Source: Nymphaea colorata (Eukaryota > Streptophyta > Magnoliopsida > Nymphaeales > Nymphaeaceae). Taken from it: 64,000 nucleotides of DNA. The notes below the pieces were generated by a model. The model worked only from the letters and a program-made list of their open reading frames with translations. It was not told where the DNA came from and ran no database searches. The position numbers and the translations under genes were made by a program. Shown in pieces: positions 36,082 through 47,484 of the stretch (position 1 is its first letter; each line of letters opens with the position of its first letter). Location of the stretch: the NCBI RefSeq assembly GCF_008831285.2, contig NC_045138.2, forward strand, positions 34,567,934-34,631,933. Direction: 5' to 3'.

Positions 36082-39000
36082 TTAAGCGTCGTCTTTGGCG
36101 CCAGCAGTTTCATGATAGGCCTTGACTTCCAGTGGGTAGTGTTGCTTCATGCGGAATGCATACTCCCAGGTGGGGTTGTGTTCGCCTATCCACTTCACTT
36201 GGTACTTCTTCGACTCCCCCAAATAGTTTGTCTTGTGCCGAAGAATCTCTTCCATCCGACGGTCCGCCGCTCGCTTGGTCGGCGGGGCTCGCTGCAGGAT
36301 CGGGTCTCGTTCTGGAACGCTTCGCTCAGGGTCTTCCTCATCGACATAGAAGGGCTTCAGGTTACAAACATGGAACACTGAATGCACCTTAAAGTCTGGC
36401 GGCAAGTTTAGCTTGTAGGCTAGCTTTCCGATTCTCTTCAGCACTGTGAAGGGTCCCTCATACTTGCGGATCAATGACCTGTGTCGACCACGGAAAATGC
36501 CCGTGCGATCAGGGTAGAGCTTTACGAGGACTTGATCACCCACCCGGAATTCCATTGGCCTTCGATTCCGATCTGCAAACTTTTTCATCTTTTTGGCGGC
36601 CTTGTGTAAGAACGCCTTAGCCATTTCCGTCTGGTCATGCCAATCGCGAACGAACTGGTAGGCAAAAGTGGGTCTTCCCTTTTCTTGGGCTGCAAGGGTA
36701 TGTGGCATCAACGGTTGTTGTCTAGTGGCTATTTCGAATGGACTATGTCTATAAGACTCGCTCTTCTCCAAATTGTAGCAAAATTGAGCTACATCCAACA
36801 ATTTCACCCAATCTTTTTGATTCGCACTGACATAGTGTCGAAGGTATTGTTCCAACAATCCGTTGATTCGTTCAGTTTGGCCGTCCGTTTGAGGGTGGAA
36901 ACTTGTTGAGAATAATAAATCCGAACCCAACAAACGAAATACTTCGCGCCAAAATTTCCCTGTGAAGCGAGCGTCCCGATCACTGACAATGCTTTTCGGC
37001 ACGCCCCAATGCTTGACAATATGCTTCACGAACAACTCGGCCGTCTTTTCCGCGGGACATTCTTTAGAGGCTGGGATGAAGGTGACATACTTTGAAAATC
37101 TATCCACAACCACAAGGATGGAGCTGAAGCCGTCAACTTTGGGCAAGCTGACGATGAAGTCCATGGAGAGGCATTCCCATGGACGTTCTAGAATAGGAAG
37201 AGGCTCCAGGAGACCGGCAGGCTTCTGGTTTCTTCCCTTGTCCTGCTGACAGATCAAGCATGTTTTCACATATGCTTCAACGTCGTCGCGCATCTGTGGC
37301 CAGTAGTAGCCATGTTCGAGCAGTGCCAGTGTCCGCTCCTGGCCAGGATGGCCAGCCCATAACGAGTCATGACACTCCTTCAGCAACTCTCGTCGGAGAT
37401 TGCCCCATCTGGGCACGAATATTCATCCGCCCTTTGCCATCAAAAGTCCATCTTGTAGCCAAAATCGTCGCGTCTTTCCTGCCTCCGTTCTTTCGACCAA
37501 GTGCTTGGCCACTGGGTCCTGCTTCATGCCTTCTCGAATCCGCCCGAGAAGAGCACCCTCGAGTTGCGCTTCGGATGATGCCGTCCGGGTAGCTGCCAAC
37601 TCCGCCTTCCGACTCAGTGCATCGGCTACAACGTTTGTCTTCTCTGCCTTGTATTCCAAGGCAAAATCGAATTCTGCAAGGAATTCCTGTCATCGAGCTT
37701 GCTTCTGACTCAACTTCTTTTGAGTCTGGAAGTAGCTTGTAGCTACATTATCAGTCTTTACCACGAATTGGGACCCCAATAAGTAATGCCTCCATGTGCG
37801 AAGACAATGAATAATGGCCGTCATTTCCCTTTCATGCACGGAGTACCGTCGCTCCACGTCTTTCAGCTTCCGACTCTCATAGGCAACTGGATGACCTTCC
37901 TGCATCAAAACTCCACCAATGGCAAAATCTGATGCATCCGTGTGGACTTCAAATTTCCTTGTGTGGTCGGGCAACCTGAGCACAAGCTCCTGCGTCAAGG
38001 CCCTCTTCAACTTGTCGAAGGCATCTTCTTCGAGCTCTTCTCAAGCCCAAGTTCGGTTTTTCTTCAACAAATCAGTGAGAGGCGCAGTTATCAAAGAATA
38101 CCCCTCAATGAATCGTCGATAGTAATTTGTCAAACCGAGAAAAGAACGTAGTTCCGGTACATTGGTAGGCGGTTTCCAGTCTCGAATTGCCCTCACCTTT
38201 TCTATGTCCATTCGCAGCTGACCTTTTCCCACAATGTGACCGAGAAAACTGATTTCCGATTGGCCGAATAGACACTTCTCGCGCTTCACATAGAGTTTGT
38301 TTTCCTCCAATACCTTGAACACTGTTCGCAAGTGTTCCACATGGTCCCTCATGGAGCTGCTGTACACTACAATGTCATCAAGATAGACTACCACGAACTT
38401 ATCTAAGTACGGATAGAATATCTTATTCATTAGAGTCGAAAAAGTGGCTGGGGCATTCGTCAACCCGAACGGCATTACCAAGAATTCAAAGGCACCGTAA
38501 CGAGTGACGCAAGTGGTCTTTGGCTCGTCGCCATCAACAATCCGAACTTGCCAATATCCTGATCTGAGGTCTAACTTGGAAAACACTTGAGCTTTGCCTA
38601 GTTGATCAAACAGATCTGCAATCAAAGGTAAGGGGTACTTGTTATTCACCGTTACCTTGTTCAACGCTCGATAATCCACACATAGCCTTTTGGAGCCGTC
38701 ATGCTTCGCTTGGAATAACACTGGTGCACCAAAAGGAGCTTTGGAGGGTCTGATTATACCTCCAGCTAGCATCTCGTCCAACTGTCGCCGAAGTTCTCTT
38801 AATTCTGCAGGAGCCATTCGATATGGTGCCATTGCCGGGGGTTTGGCACGAGGAAGGAGTTCGATGGCATGATCCACCTCACGTCGAGGTGGCAGCCGTC
38901 TAGGGAGTTCCGCGGGCATTGTTCCTGCGAATTCCGCTAAGACAGGCGCAAGCGCCTCTGGGACCAAACCAGGGGAGTCATTAGTCACTTCCCTGATTGC

Positions 39001-39147
39001 CACCAAGTACGTTTCTTCGCCGTGCTTGAGGTCTTTCTTCAACTGAAGGGCAGATATCATTGCGGCTTTTCCCTTATCCCTCTTTATCGATGTTAGGGGA
39101 CTTCTCATCCATGATACTGATACTGCGTAGGTGCGGCATTGGGACAA
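36082..39147 (-). pseudogene. Gypsy pol: reverse transcriptase, RNase H, integrase, chromodomain
   Basis: One reading frame from about 39147 to 36082 carries all pol domains but is cut by three TGA codons (38041-38043, 37690-37692, 37423-37425). [33 protein letters not shown]-type block, active site [11 protein letters not shown]. RNase H: HTDASDFAIGGVLMQEGHPV and DALSRK. Integrase: zinc-binding region, then Asp in SMDFIVSLPKV, Asp in VSDRDARFTGKF, Glu in QTDGQTERINGLLEQ. The C-terminus has a chromodomain (KYQVKWIGEHNPTWEYAF), which defines a chromovirus. Apart from the three stops the frame is intact over more than 1000 codons. Confidence 0.93.
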
Positions 39148-40573
39148 TTTTCGCAGTACTGAGGAGCTCCATGCCTAGGATCATCCGGAAATCATCCATC
39201 GGGATCACTGAGAAGTTGGCCGTTCCTGACCAACTCTCAATCTTCACAATCGCATCCCGGGCCACTCCGTGGATGGGTTTGGCCTCTGAGTTCACCGCCT
39301 TCATGCGTAATTCTCCCCTCTCAAGGGTTAGGCCTAGTCTCCTTGCCTCCTCAACTGAGACAAAGTTATGTGTGGCTCCCGTGTCAAACATAGCCAGGGT
39401 AGACCTTCTATTTACCAGGATTTCCAAGTACATGAGATCGTTAGAAGGTGTTGCTATCACCTTCACTTTTTCCTCCATTTTTATGGTGTTCAGAAGTTGA
39501 AGTGCACCCATCTTTGGTCCTTCCCCTTGTACCACATTAGCAGATTGCCTTGAAGAGCTTGCTTGATTGTCCCTATTTCCACGCTTTGGACATTGCCTTC
39601 TTAAGTGATTGTCATCACAAAACCAACATTTCAACACTCTATTCTGAGAGTTGTCGTTTCTGTGAAAGAAAGTTCTTCTTTCGACTTGGCGCTGAGTTGA
39701 TGGTTCATCTTTCCGTTCCCTTCGATCATCTTTCTTTCCTCCATGGTCAGGCTTCCTCGACGGCTTGAAGGCGTTAGTGTAGCTCTTGCGCTGAGTATCA
39801 GCCAAACGTTCTGCTACCACATAAGCATCCTCCAAGGTCTCCGGATTACTCCTTTCCACTTCGGATTGTACCCACGACTGAAGTCCCAAAATAAACCAGT
39901 TCAATTTATCTTGTTCTTGCATATCTGGCACATCTAACATCAGCCTTTGATAGGCCCTCACGTAATCTCGCAAGGATCCAGTATGTTTCAATTCACCAAC
40001 CATCCGATAGACATGGCGTGTCGCATTCGGGGGCATGAAGTAAGTTCTCAACTCTCGCTGAAAATCATCGAAAGTGTCTATTGTGCAGATTCCCTTTTGA
40101 ATGTCGAGCATTTTCCTTCTCCACCATGCCACAGCGTCGCCCTCTAGCAACATAGCCGCAGTCTTGACTTGAATGTCGTCCCCCATAACGCCTTGCAAGT
40201 CCAAGTAGTACTCCACTTGAAATAAAAAGTTGTCGATCACTCGACTATCCCGAGTTCCATTGTATTTAGCTGGTCTCTGAACGTCGACCCTCGCTGGTCG
40301 ATCGTTACCTCCACCTACAGAGATTTGTCGCTGTAGTGTGCGGTTCTTTACCTGAAGTTCCTTGACTTCAGCCTGTAACGCGGTCACTGTGTCAGTCAGT
40401 GCCCGATTCATGGCCACTAGGTCGGCCATTTGTTCCCGTAGTACCTTCATCTCGTCCTTCATTTCCCCGAAGGACTCAGCTGCATTACCCAACGCTTCTT
40501 CATGAGTAGTTACGTCGGTAGCCAGCTTGTTCACCATCTTGGTCAGGTCTTCCTGACCCTGGGATGTACCCAT
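39074..40573 (-). CDS. Gypsy gag-protease polyprotein
   Basis: Open frame from the ATG at 40573 to a stop at 39074-39076, about 499 residues. The same frame is open further upstream to the primer-binding site and LTR but without an ATG, so 40573 is the first plausible start. It has a coiled-coil region near the start ([20 protein letters not shown]), then a retrotransposon gag domain ([29 protein letters not shown]). The zinc knuckle [13 protein letters not shown] has spacing CX2CX3HX4C, one residue shorter than the usual CX2CX4HX4C. The aspartic protease has [13 protein letters not shown]. It overlaps the pol frame by about 70 nt in a different frame. Whether this is a mutation or a translational frameshift site cannot be decided here. 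Confidence 0.88.
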   Translation of the reverse strand: MGTSQGQEDLTKMVNKLATDVTTHEEALGNAAESFGEMKDEMKVLREQMADLVAMNRALTDTVTALQAEVKELQVKNRTLQRQISVGGGNDRPARVDVQRPAKYNGTRDSRVIDNFLFQVEYYLDLQGVMGDDIQVKTAAMLLEGDAVAWWRRKMLDIQKGICTIDTFDDFQRELRTYFMPPNATRHVYRMVGELKHTGSLRDYVRAYQRLMLDVPDMQEQDKLNWFILGLQSWVQSEVERSNPETLEDAYVVAERLADTQRKSYTNAFKPSRKPDHGGKKDDRRERKDEPSTQRQVERRTFFHRNDNSQNRVLKCWFCDDNHLRRQCPKRGNRDNQASSSRQSANVVQGEGPKMGALQLLNTIKMEEKVKVIATPSNDLMYLEILVNRRSTLAMFDTGATHNFVSVEEARRLGLTLERGELRMKAVNSEAKPIHGVARDAIVKIESWSGTANFSVIPMDDFRMILGMELLSTAKIVPMPHLRSISIMDEKSPNIDKEG

Positions 40574-40740
40574 CTCGTCAGAATGGGCTACCCCGTTGCC
40601 TTTGGCACTTCGCAGATTGTATTGAGTCGCCAGGGCTTCTTCCTCTTCGATCAACGATCGTCGGAGGTCTCTTTCGATCAACGATCGTCGGCGTGTAGTT
40701 CTACACCGACTATCCAACCGCTTCCCCAGATTGCCGAACC

Positions 40741-40754
40741 TGGCTCTGATACCA
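40741..40754 (-). other. Primer-binding site of the gypsy element
   Basis: On the minus strand TGGTATCAGAGCCA, complementary to the 3' end of initiator methionine tRNA, lies 2 nt after the 5' LTR. Confidence 0.92.
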
Positions 40755-40756
40755 GT

Positions 40757-41157
40757 TGTCACGGGCTGACAACTTCGGCCCGTGCGGCGCGGCAAGAACC
40801 TGATTGCCGCAAGCCTTCAAACCACCGAACGGGGCGCAAAAGTAGTTTGAGAAAACAAGTGTATAAAGAATGCTTGTGAATAAAGAAATCTCGCAATGTA
40901 TTCGCTTGAAGAATTAGTACATCACGAGAAAGATAAGTAAAGAGAATGATCTCGACTTTACTTATGTAGGATGGCCGAGGCCGCTTACAGGATTCTCATG
41001 CCGACCACCCAAAACAAGAAATCCCAATACTTGACACTTAGACCGGTGGGAGGGTACTCCCTTACAAGTAAACATGCATAAGCAAATGACTCAACATAAG
41101 CAAAGGAAGCACAATGCAAAACAAAGGAAAGGACAGACTCCCAGGCACAGGAAAACA
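40757..41157 (-). repeat. 5' LTR of the gypsy element
   Basis: 401 bp, pairs with 35660-36065 with TG...CA ends. On the plus strand it starts TGTCACGGGCTGAC and ends CACAGGAAAACA. Confidence 0.93.
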
Positions 41158-41736
41158 TGCACAATGCCTTTCAAAATTTTTATGAAACTATGCTGCCAAA
41201 TTTGGTCTTTAGGCTTTTCAAGTTGTAAATAATCTAATCACAAGGTTGTGCCCCGAGCTCACAATCAAGTCCTACCTTACTAGGGAGGTAAATTACACAA
41301 AATTTCTAAATTGATGTTTATGGGACGTTATGATATTGTCCGATTGACGCACAAAGAAGAAAAAGAACGCCTGACACTTGGTCACTGGATTTATTTATCA
41401 TGAAAGTTATATACAGTAATAGTCGAATAGAATTCCCAAGGACAGTTACAGTACTGCAACCAATAGGAACTCGAGATATATAAAAAGCATAAGAAGCTGC
41501 ACAACGCAACAGAAGAAAACCAATATGAACAACACGGTACTAGGTTCATCACGAGCATCCCAAACTCATCATCATCTTGTCATCGACCGACCGCTCGACC
41601 GTGGTGGTGGATGTTTCAAACGAAAGTAGAGAAATAAGAAGAACAGAAAACGGAAAGCGATCAAGCGAAATAAAACCGGTTCCAGTGACCACTCCCGGAA
41701 AAGAAATTAAATTGAAGAACAGTTTTCGGTGACCAA
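41158..41736. other. Flank between gypsy element and ubiquitin-like gene
   Basis: No gene recognised. It is probably the 3' flank of the minus-strand gene ending at 41737. Confidence 0.45.
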
Positions 41737-42321
41737 TCAATATCCCCATCGAATATGGATCGAGCAAATTAAGTTGATGTACGATTGCAGACCACCATTG
41801 AAGCGAAGAACAAGACGAAGGGTCATGGCTTCCTTTTGGACGTTACAATCATCGAGGGCGTGACCATATCGGAGGTGTGTGCCATTGACGGCGAGATTTT
41901 GATCTCGTGGTGCAACTCCAGTTTCGGCGTTGATCTTGACGTTCACTCTCTCAACCGTCTCCGGCCGTTCCACCCACCAGGCGATGGTCTTGCCATCAGG
42001 GTCGCTCACGATGACCGGCGTGCTACCACCGCTCCGTGGGAGCTCCAGACATTGGAGGGTGGACTTCTCCTGAACGTCGTAGGGGGCGGGGGTGTGCCCG
42101 TCCTCCAGCTGCTTACCGGCGAAACTCAGCCGCTGCTCGTGCTGAGGAATGACCTGATCATCCGTCTTCTCCTGGATCTTGGCCTTCACATCTACTATGA
42201 TTGTACAATCCGAGCTTTTCACCTCTAAAGTGATTGTCCTGTTGGAGAGATTAATCATGAGGAAGAAGCGCGTGGCTCTTCTCCGGCCCCTCCCGCCCGA
42301 GCGAAAGCACCACCACCTCAT
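41737..42321 (-). CDS. Divergent di-ubiquitin-like protein with C-terminal Gly-Gly and tail
   Basis: Single-exon frame of 194 residues. The first unit (about 18-95) is clearly derived from ubiquitin: RTITLEVKSSD, VDVKAKIQEKT, QRLSFAGKQLEDGHT, STLQCLEL. It keeps the Lys48 context AGKQLEDG but has an insertion after KIQEKTDD and ends PRSGGS. The second unit (about 99-176) is more divergent and ends LRLVLRFNGG, mimicking ubiquitin LRLRGG, followed by a 17-residue hydrophobic tail ending RWGY. Alignment of the first beta strand (RFFLMINLSNRT against ubiquitin MQIFVKTLTGKT) requires residues upstream of the internal Met, so the ATG at 42321 is preferred. By analogy with polyubiquitin precursors, a protease could expose the second Gly-Gly. 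That is inference. Its Arg-rich start is unusual. Confidence 0.75.
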   Translation of the reverse strand: MRWWCFRSGGRGRRRATRFFLMINLSNRTITLEVKSSDCTIIVDVKAKIQEKTDDQVIPQHEQRLSFAGKQLEDGHTPAPYDVQEKSTLQCLELPRSGGSTPVIVSDPDGKTIAWWVERPETVERVNVKINAETGVAPRDQNLAVNGTHLRYGHALDDCNVQKEAMTLRLVLRFNGGLQSYINLICSIHIRWGY

Positions 42322-43451
42322 GAGAAACGGCTGCCGCTGTGATAAGGAATGTTGATGAGCAAGGGAAAATTAATGATAAGGAAGGACAAAAGTAAAGGAT
42401 GAGGAAGAAGAAAAAAAGAAAGATATATTACAATGTCCGAGGACCCACACGTAAATTTCGTCCACAGTCCCACACGCAAATTTTTTGACTTTGTCAAAAA
42501 AAAAAAAAAAAAAAGGAAAGGAAGGAAGGGAGGTTATTATGGATTGGGTAATGGTGGCGGGCCAGTCTTGTAGAATATATTTTTGAGTGAACATAGAAAT
42601 TCCAATGTCATGTCATCCGGCCTCAAATACATTTATTTCTTTTGAAGCAACGAGGCATGCACGAAGATGCCTGATGGGTTGGAAGATAAGTAGAGGGAGG
42701 CGACCGGGCATTTGATTTGAAGGACATCATTTGTTCGGTTGATGAAACTAAGGACCCAGGCTGTCATTAATCAATCAATGCTGTTTTGGATGATGACATA
42801 GATGCCCTTAAATGTTGTTTTGGCCCTTTTCCCTCATTTTAAAATGACGTGCGAGTGAATTGATTGTGTGAAAAAATCACAGATGTTCGCAACCAAGCAG
42901 AGCATGTTGAGTCTGTGATTCCTACCTACCTAACTTTTTGCCAAATGAATCTGATTCATTGATTAGATGGGACCTCGTCAACACATCGGATTAGTCAAAT
43001 TTCCCAAAAGCTCGACCTTGGAGACCCCGAGAGCTTAACGAACGAACGATCGACCACTATCAATAACAGACGGCGACGCGTTCCAATGAGGTCCGGCAAG
43101 GGCTTAGCCAACCACCCCCGTCAGACTGAGTCTACGTCCTGTAAGACCTTCAGTTCATTCCTTCGATGAGATCGATGCGTTTGACTACGCCTTCCGATCG
43201 ATCGAGAGGCATATTGTGGGGGATCGAACGTCAATCGTAAAAGCGGGAAGACGGCAAAGTGGAACATGGAAGCTAAATGAATCAGCTATTTCTATCACCT
43301 ACTTTAGTTTTTCAAATACAGATTTTTTTATAAAGGAAGAAGAAGAAGAGGAGGAGGAGGAGGAGGAGGAGGAAGAAGAAGAAGAAGAAGCCAGGGTAAA
43401 ATCTCCATCTATCTACCAAAAAGAACCTGGGGTCCTTTGTAAATCAATGGT
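42322..43451. other. Intergenic, no gene recognised
   Basis: Contains an A-tract near 42498-42514 and a GAA/GAG microsatellite at about 43338-43390. A Glu-rich open frame over the latter is a translation artefact. Confidence 0.5.
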
Positions 43452-44144
43452 CTACATTCCACCACTGACACTGCCCTTGAAAACGGAGAGAGTGTCTCCA
43501 TCCTGAACCCTATGCCAACGCAGCGTTCGGTTGTCGTACATGACGTCGTGGTTGTAAACGAAGAAATGGTCGTTGGGTGCGATGCCCTTCTCTTCCAGCT
43601 TCATCTTCAGGTCGTGAACCGTGCTCGACGAATTGACGTCCACCGGAATCTTCACTCCTCCCTTTGACGTCTCGACCAACACCCTCATCATCTTTGTGGG
43701 CTTCAACACCACGCTGATCTCGGACTCGTCCGACACGCCATACTCGCCGAGGCACCGGTTGTCCTCCATTTCCACGCCTGAGTGCGACGCCAACAGCCGG
43801 CCGGGCTGGACTCCCTCGTACTCCAGAATCTTCTCCTTCAAAAGGCCCACGGTGTCGGAGACATCGACCTCCAGAGGGTACTGCCGGGTGGGCCTCTTCA
43901 CCACGACCTGCACTTTCCGCCTCTCAGGCTCCAGGAGCACACGGATGAGGCAGCCCTCGTAGATCTCGTAGTGTTCCGCGTCGTGCTCGTCTTTTAGCAC
44001 CTTGCCATTGTAGACGAGAGTCTGGCGGGCGATGGGGAAGCCATGCTTTCTCTCCACCCTCTCCTTCATCTCATGCACCGTGTCAAAGAAGCCGATCTCG
44101 ATCTTGTACTTGTTGTTGTTGCACACCTCAAACACCACCTCCAT
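43452..44144 (-). CDS. Divergent triple ubiquitin-like-domain protein (paralogue C)
   Basis: Single-exon gene of about 230 residues with three ubiquitin-like units: MEVVFEVCNNNKYKIEIGFF..., KVQVVVKRPTRQYPLEVDV..., MRVLVETSKGGVKIPVDVN.... It aligns along its length with the gene at 25419-26174 (shared GFFDTV, KER, LKPTK/IKPAK, NDHFFVYN/DEHFFVHN, WHRV, KGSV/QGSV). It lacks the acidic tail and ends KGSVSGGM. The frame is open further upstream, but the only ATG there in paralogous position is 44144. No free Gly-Gly terminus. The coding sequence is clearly more GC-rich than the surrounding DNA. Function unknown. Confidence 0.83.
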   Translation of the reverse strand: MEVVFEVCNNNKYKIEIGFFDTVHEMKERVERKHGFPIARQTLVYNGKVLKDEHDAEHYEIYEGCLIRVLLEPERRKVQVVVKRPTRQYPLEVDVSDTVGLLKEKILEYEGVQPGRLLASHSGVEMEDNRCLGEYGVSDESEISVVLKPTKMMRVLVETSKGGVKIPVDVNSSSTVHDLKMKLEEKGIAPNDHFFVYNHDVMYDNRTLRWHRVQDGDTLSVFKGSVSGGM

Positions 44145-45792
44145 TACTTCACCCTTCACACAGCATCAACATGGCAGGGGGGAAATTGATGCCAAATATG
44201 TGCAAGAAGACCAACGGTTGCAATATGTTACTGCACGGTACTCTTGATGATATTATTGCCGCGCGCGCGAAGGATGCAACTACTTTGGAGAGGGAGGGAG
44301 GGCGAGAAACAAAGCGGCAGTAAGCAATCAAAAGATCTCTTGCTGTCAATCGTTTTTAGCTGTACCTACCCTCCTAAAATGCAGGCATCCTATCGCCTTT
44401 CCTCCCCACTATCCTCGCAGAACCGTTCCTCTCAAAAGCTGATGACGAGTTGTTAAATGACCACTGGAAGTGGGTTGAATTCGTCTATTCGGCGCGGAGA
44501 TCTGCCTGTGGTCATCATCATCACCAAGTAGAGTCTCCGAGTCACTTCGACCCTCTCTCCCCGGAACCAGTCCACCCCAAATTACCCATTACTTCAGTGT
44601 CATGTGAAATCTAATCTGGGATGAAGTTTTCAACTTAGTGAACCAAATAGTTCATCTATTTGTTTTACATCAATGGCCTGTTTGATGAGCCCTCAAATTT
44701 ATCTTCTCAGGAAAAAATTCATCTTTGTTGTGCAGTCAACCATCAAACACGGGCAAGTTTACCACGGTATACTGCATTCACCGGCCTTCCAATCCTATTT
44801 GGAAGAATGCATGAAGAAGGGATCTGGGTAGTCCAGGGAGTAAAACCACCACTTGAGCAATTTTGAACTATGGATCTAGCAAGATAGTTAAAAATATCCT
44901 CCATAGAAATTAATGAAGGCTAGTTGGTGCGACCTTAAGTTACGGGACCTAAATGGCACAACTCTTCAAAAACACCTTAAAACCACAAAAGAAAAGCTTC
45001 AATAAAACATTCGAGAGAGATGATCCAGTGCAAAGTCGAATATTGGAGATGGGTGCAACATCATTGCTACACCAAAGACTCCACCATTACAGTCTTAAAG
45101 CCAACTTGTATATACAGTTTTAGATCATCAGTCTACTTTGATACGTAGATGAAATTGCGCAATAATCAGGAAATTGAACAATTTAGTTGCACAAAAAACT
45201 ACGTATTCATATTAGAATTTCAATTGCTTCGAGTCCTTTTTCTTTCCAAAATTTGACCCCGATGAACATGAACGTTGACGAACATGCTCTGGAAAAATAA
45301 ATGGGATATTTCTGCATCAGTTCCTCGCTCGTGTAAGATCGTTTTAGTTTATGAAATATAGTTTTAACTTACGAAAGTTCCGTAATCTGAACGCCCGGCT
45401 TCTTTTCGAGACTCTTCTTTGTATTGCTGAAACTTCCAATGCTACAGAATCAAGGGAGGTTGAACCTTCATCCTGATTAGCAAACACTTTAAGACGACAG
45501 GAAGCAGCACACGAAGGCACGAATGGCAGATGCAAAGGCACGCACAAACACGAAGCATAGCATGAATACAGTCCTGAAGTTTTAACGCACGGAGCTACTC
45601 CAGACAGTAAGATACACGCAGACAAAAAGATATCGGGCATTAAAGCGCTTCTTGCCCACATGCACAGGGCTCATAAGGCATCATTACCAAGCCATTGCCA
45701 TGAACAGGTGCATTGTATGAAGGAATCGGCTTTTCAAACTAGCTGTGCATGTTGATGGCCGCTGATATATAGCCGGGCTCGGACGAAGTGAC

Positions 45793-46494
45793 TTAACCTT
45801 GGAAGATGGTTAACACGTGCCCTTCTTCGACTCCATGCCATTCAAGTGTCTTCTTGTCGGACATGGGACTTTGGTTGTGAACAAGGAAGTGTTCGTCGGC
45901 CGGAATTCCCAGAGCTTGAAGCTTCTCCTTCAAACCACTAACTGTGTCGGTGGATTTCACTTCGACATACACCTCCTTATTAGTCCTTGCTTGTTCCACT
46001 ATTATATTCACGGTGCTATGTCTTTTCGGAGATAAAGGCTTAGCCGGCTTGATCAGGACATCCATCCGAGATTGATCGGAGTCGCCATACTCGCCCAGAG
46101 TGAGCACTGGATCCGAAAGTTTCCTATTCTGATGCAGAAGAAGAAGCCTGTTAGCCGGCACTCCGATTCGCTCGTGAATTCCCTCCTTCAAGAAGTTGAC
46201 GGTGTTTGATTTGTCGAATTTGAGGAAGATCAGGTCCTCTAATCCTTTGACGTGCACCTGAAGCTTCCCGGCTTCGGGCTTGACGAGAACGTCCACGCAG
46301 CAACCTTCCCACAGCCCATACGGTTGAACATCCTTCTCATCATCCATAACTGTGTTGTTGAAGAGAACGCTCTGTTGCTTGACAGGAATGCCGGAACATT
46401 TTTCCAGCCTTTCTTTTATGTCCAGAACTGTGTCAAAGAAGCCAACCTCGATCCTGTATTTACTTCCATTGCTCAGCTAGAAATCGACTTCCAT
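45793..46494 (-). pseudogene. Ubiquitin-like gene copy B, nonsense-bearing
   Basis: Paralogue of 25419-26174 with very high identity, but codon 6 after the ancestral ATG (46494) is TAG (46477-46479) where copy A has GAG. A TAA (45793-45795) truncates the last 19 residues including the acidic tail. A downstream ATG at 46347 opens a 184-codon frame that would lack most of the first ubiquitin-like unit. It is most likely a pseudogene. An N-truncated two-domain product is possible. Confidence 0.82.
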
Positions 46495-47484
46495 TGCCTT
46501 GTTTACACTACTACTATATTCAGGAGTAATGATCCAATGTTATAAGCCTCTGTCTCTCTGCACCAAGTCTATTGATCCATACAGAACAACAGGAATTTCA
46601 CGACTATATATTCTGTTGCAGAAAACCAACAAACCACCACGAGTTTCTTATATTTTTAATGGGCGGGAATTCTATAATGATTAGTCCTCTTACATGGTGT
46701 TTTGTTAATTACATTCATTAATGAAGCAGTGATAACTTACATGAGTTGCAGAAGAAATACCACCAATTTTAGCACTAATACTGCACGATTACTCAGCTTA
46801 TTGACGAGAGAACGTAGCTCTTGAGTGTTTAGAAATTCGATTTGCAGAGGCAGTCGACTGAGCACCCAAAAAATGAGTAACAAACTTCTGACACTTCTGG
46901 AAACAGTTAAGAGATCATTACCTCACGTTTTCAAAATGCATGGGGGAGCATGCATCAAGCATCTGAGTTTCGGATCAATGTACTTTTGGGACATGAGATA
47001 GAAAGCCTTTGAAAGAACAATAAAAGAAAATACGAGAAGCAGTAAAATTAAATACAACACTAAAACGTCCATCTCGATCGGAGGTTGATTAATTGGAGTT
47101 GTTGGAATGGGATTCGGTAGAGCAGCAGCCACATCTGCATCCGATGTGAACTTAAAATGCTGCCGAATCCAGTTACCCGAAATCAAGTATCCGATTACAA
47201 CGGAACCACCGGGCTACCTGTTTCCTTATCCCGACCCGCTCTACGGTTTCTCAGATGAAGATGGACTCGATTCTTCTGGAGCACTACGGATTCAAACCGA
47301 TCAGATTCGGAACATACTCGATCTTGGTCTCCAACCGGAGCCGAGCCCCGAGTTTTGACTGCAGAATTCGAATCCGACTAAACCGGGCCCTTGAGAATTC
47401 TCTGCTACTTGATGCCGTTACTTTGAGTTGAGGGGTGCGGGCAGCGTCAGGTTTGGCTCGCCGTCTGAGTTCGGGCGGAGATCC

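Larger units (their letters stand above)
35660..41157 (-). mobile_element. Ty3/gypsy chromovirus LTR retrotransposon, nearly complete
   Basis: Minus-strand element with two LTRs (406 and 401 bp), primer-binding site, gag-protease frame, RT-RNase H-integrase-chromodomain frame and polypurine tract, all in order. The flanking 5 bp are TGCGC (35655-35659) and TGCAC (41158-41162), a target-site duplication with one change. The two LTRs differ at roughly nine positions plus a short gap, about 2 percent, so the insertion is fairly recent. The pol frame has three nonsense codons and a frame change separates it from gag-protease, so it is not autonomous. Confidence 0.96.

Noticed and set aside
40574-40795. 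Upstream extension of gypsy gag into the LTR
   Set aside because: The frame has no ATG there and crosses the primer-binding site. The first ATG is at 40573.
43216-43506. Glu-rich open frame on the plus strand
   Set aside because: It is a translation of a GAA/GAG microsatellite without gene signals and lies antisense to the end of the ubiquitin-like gene.
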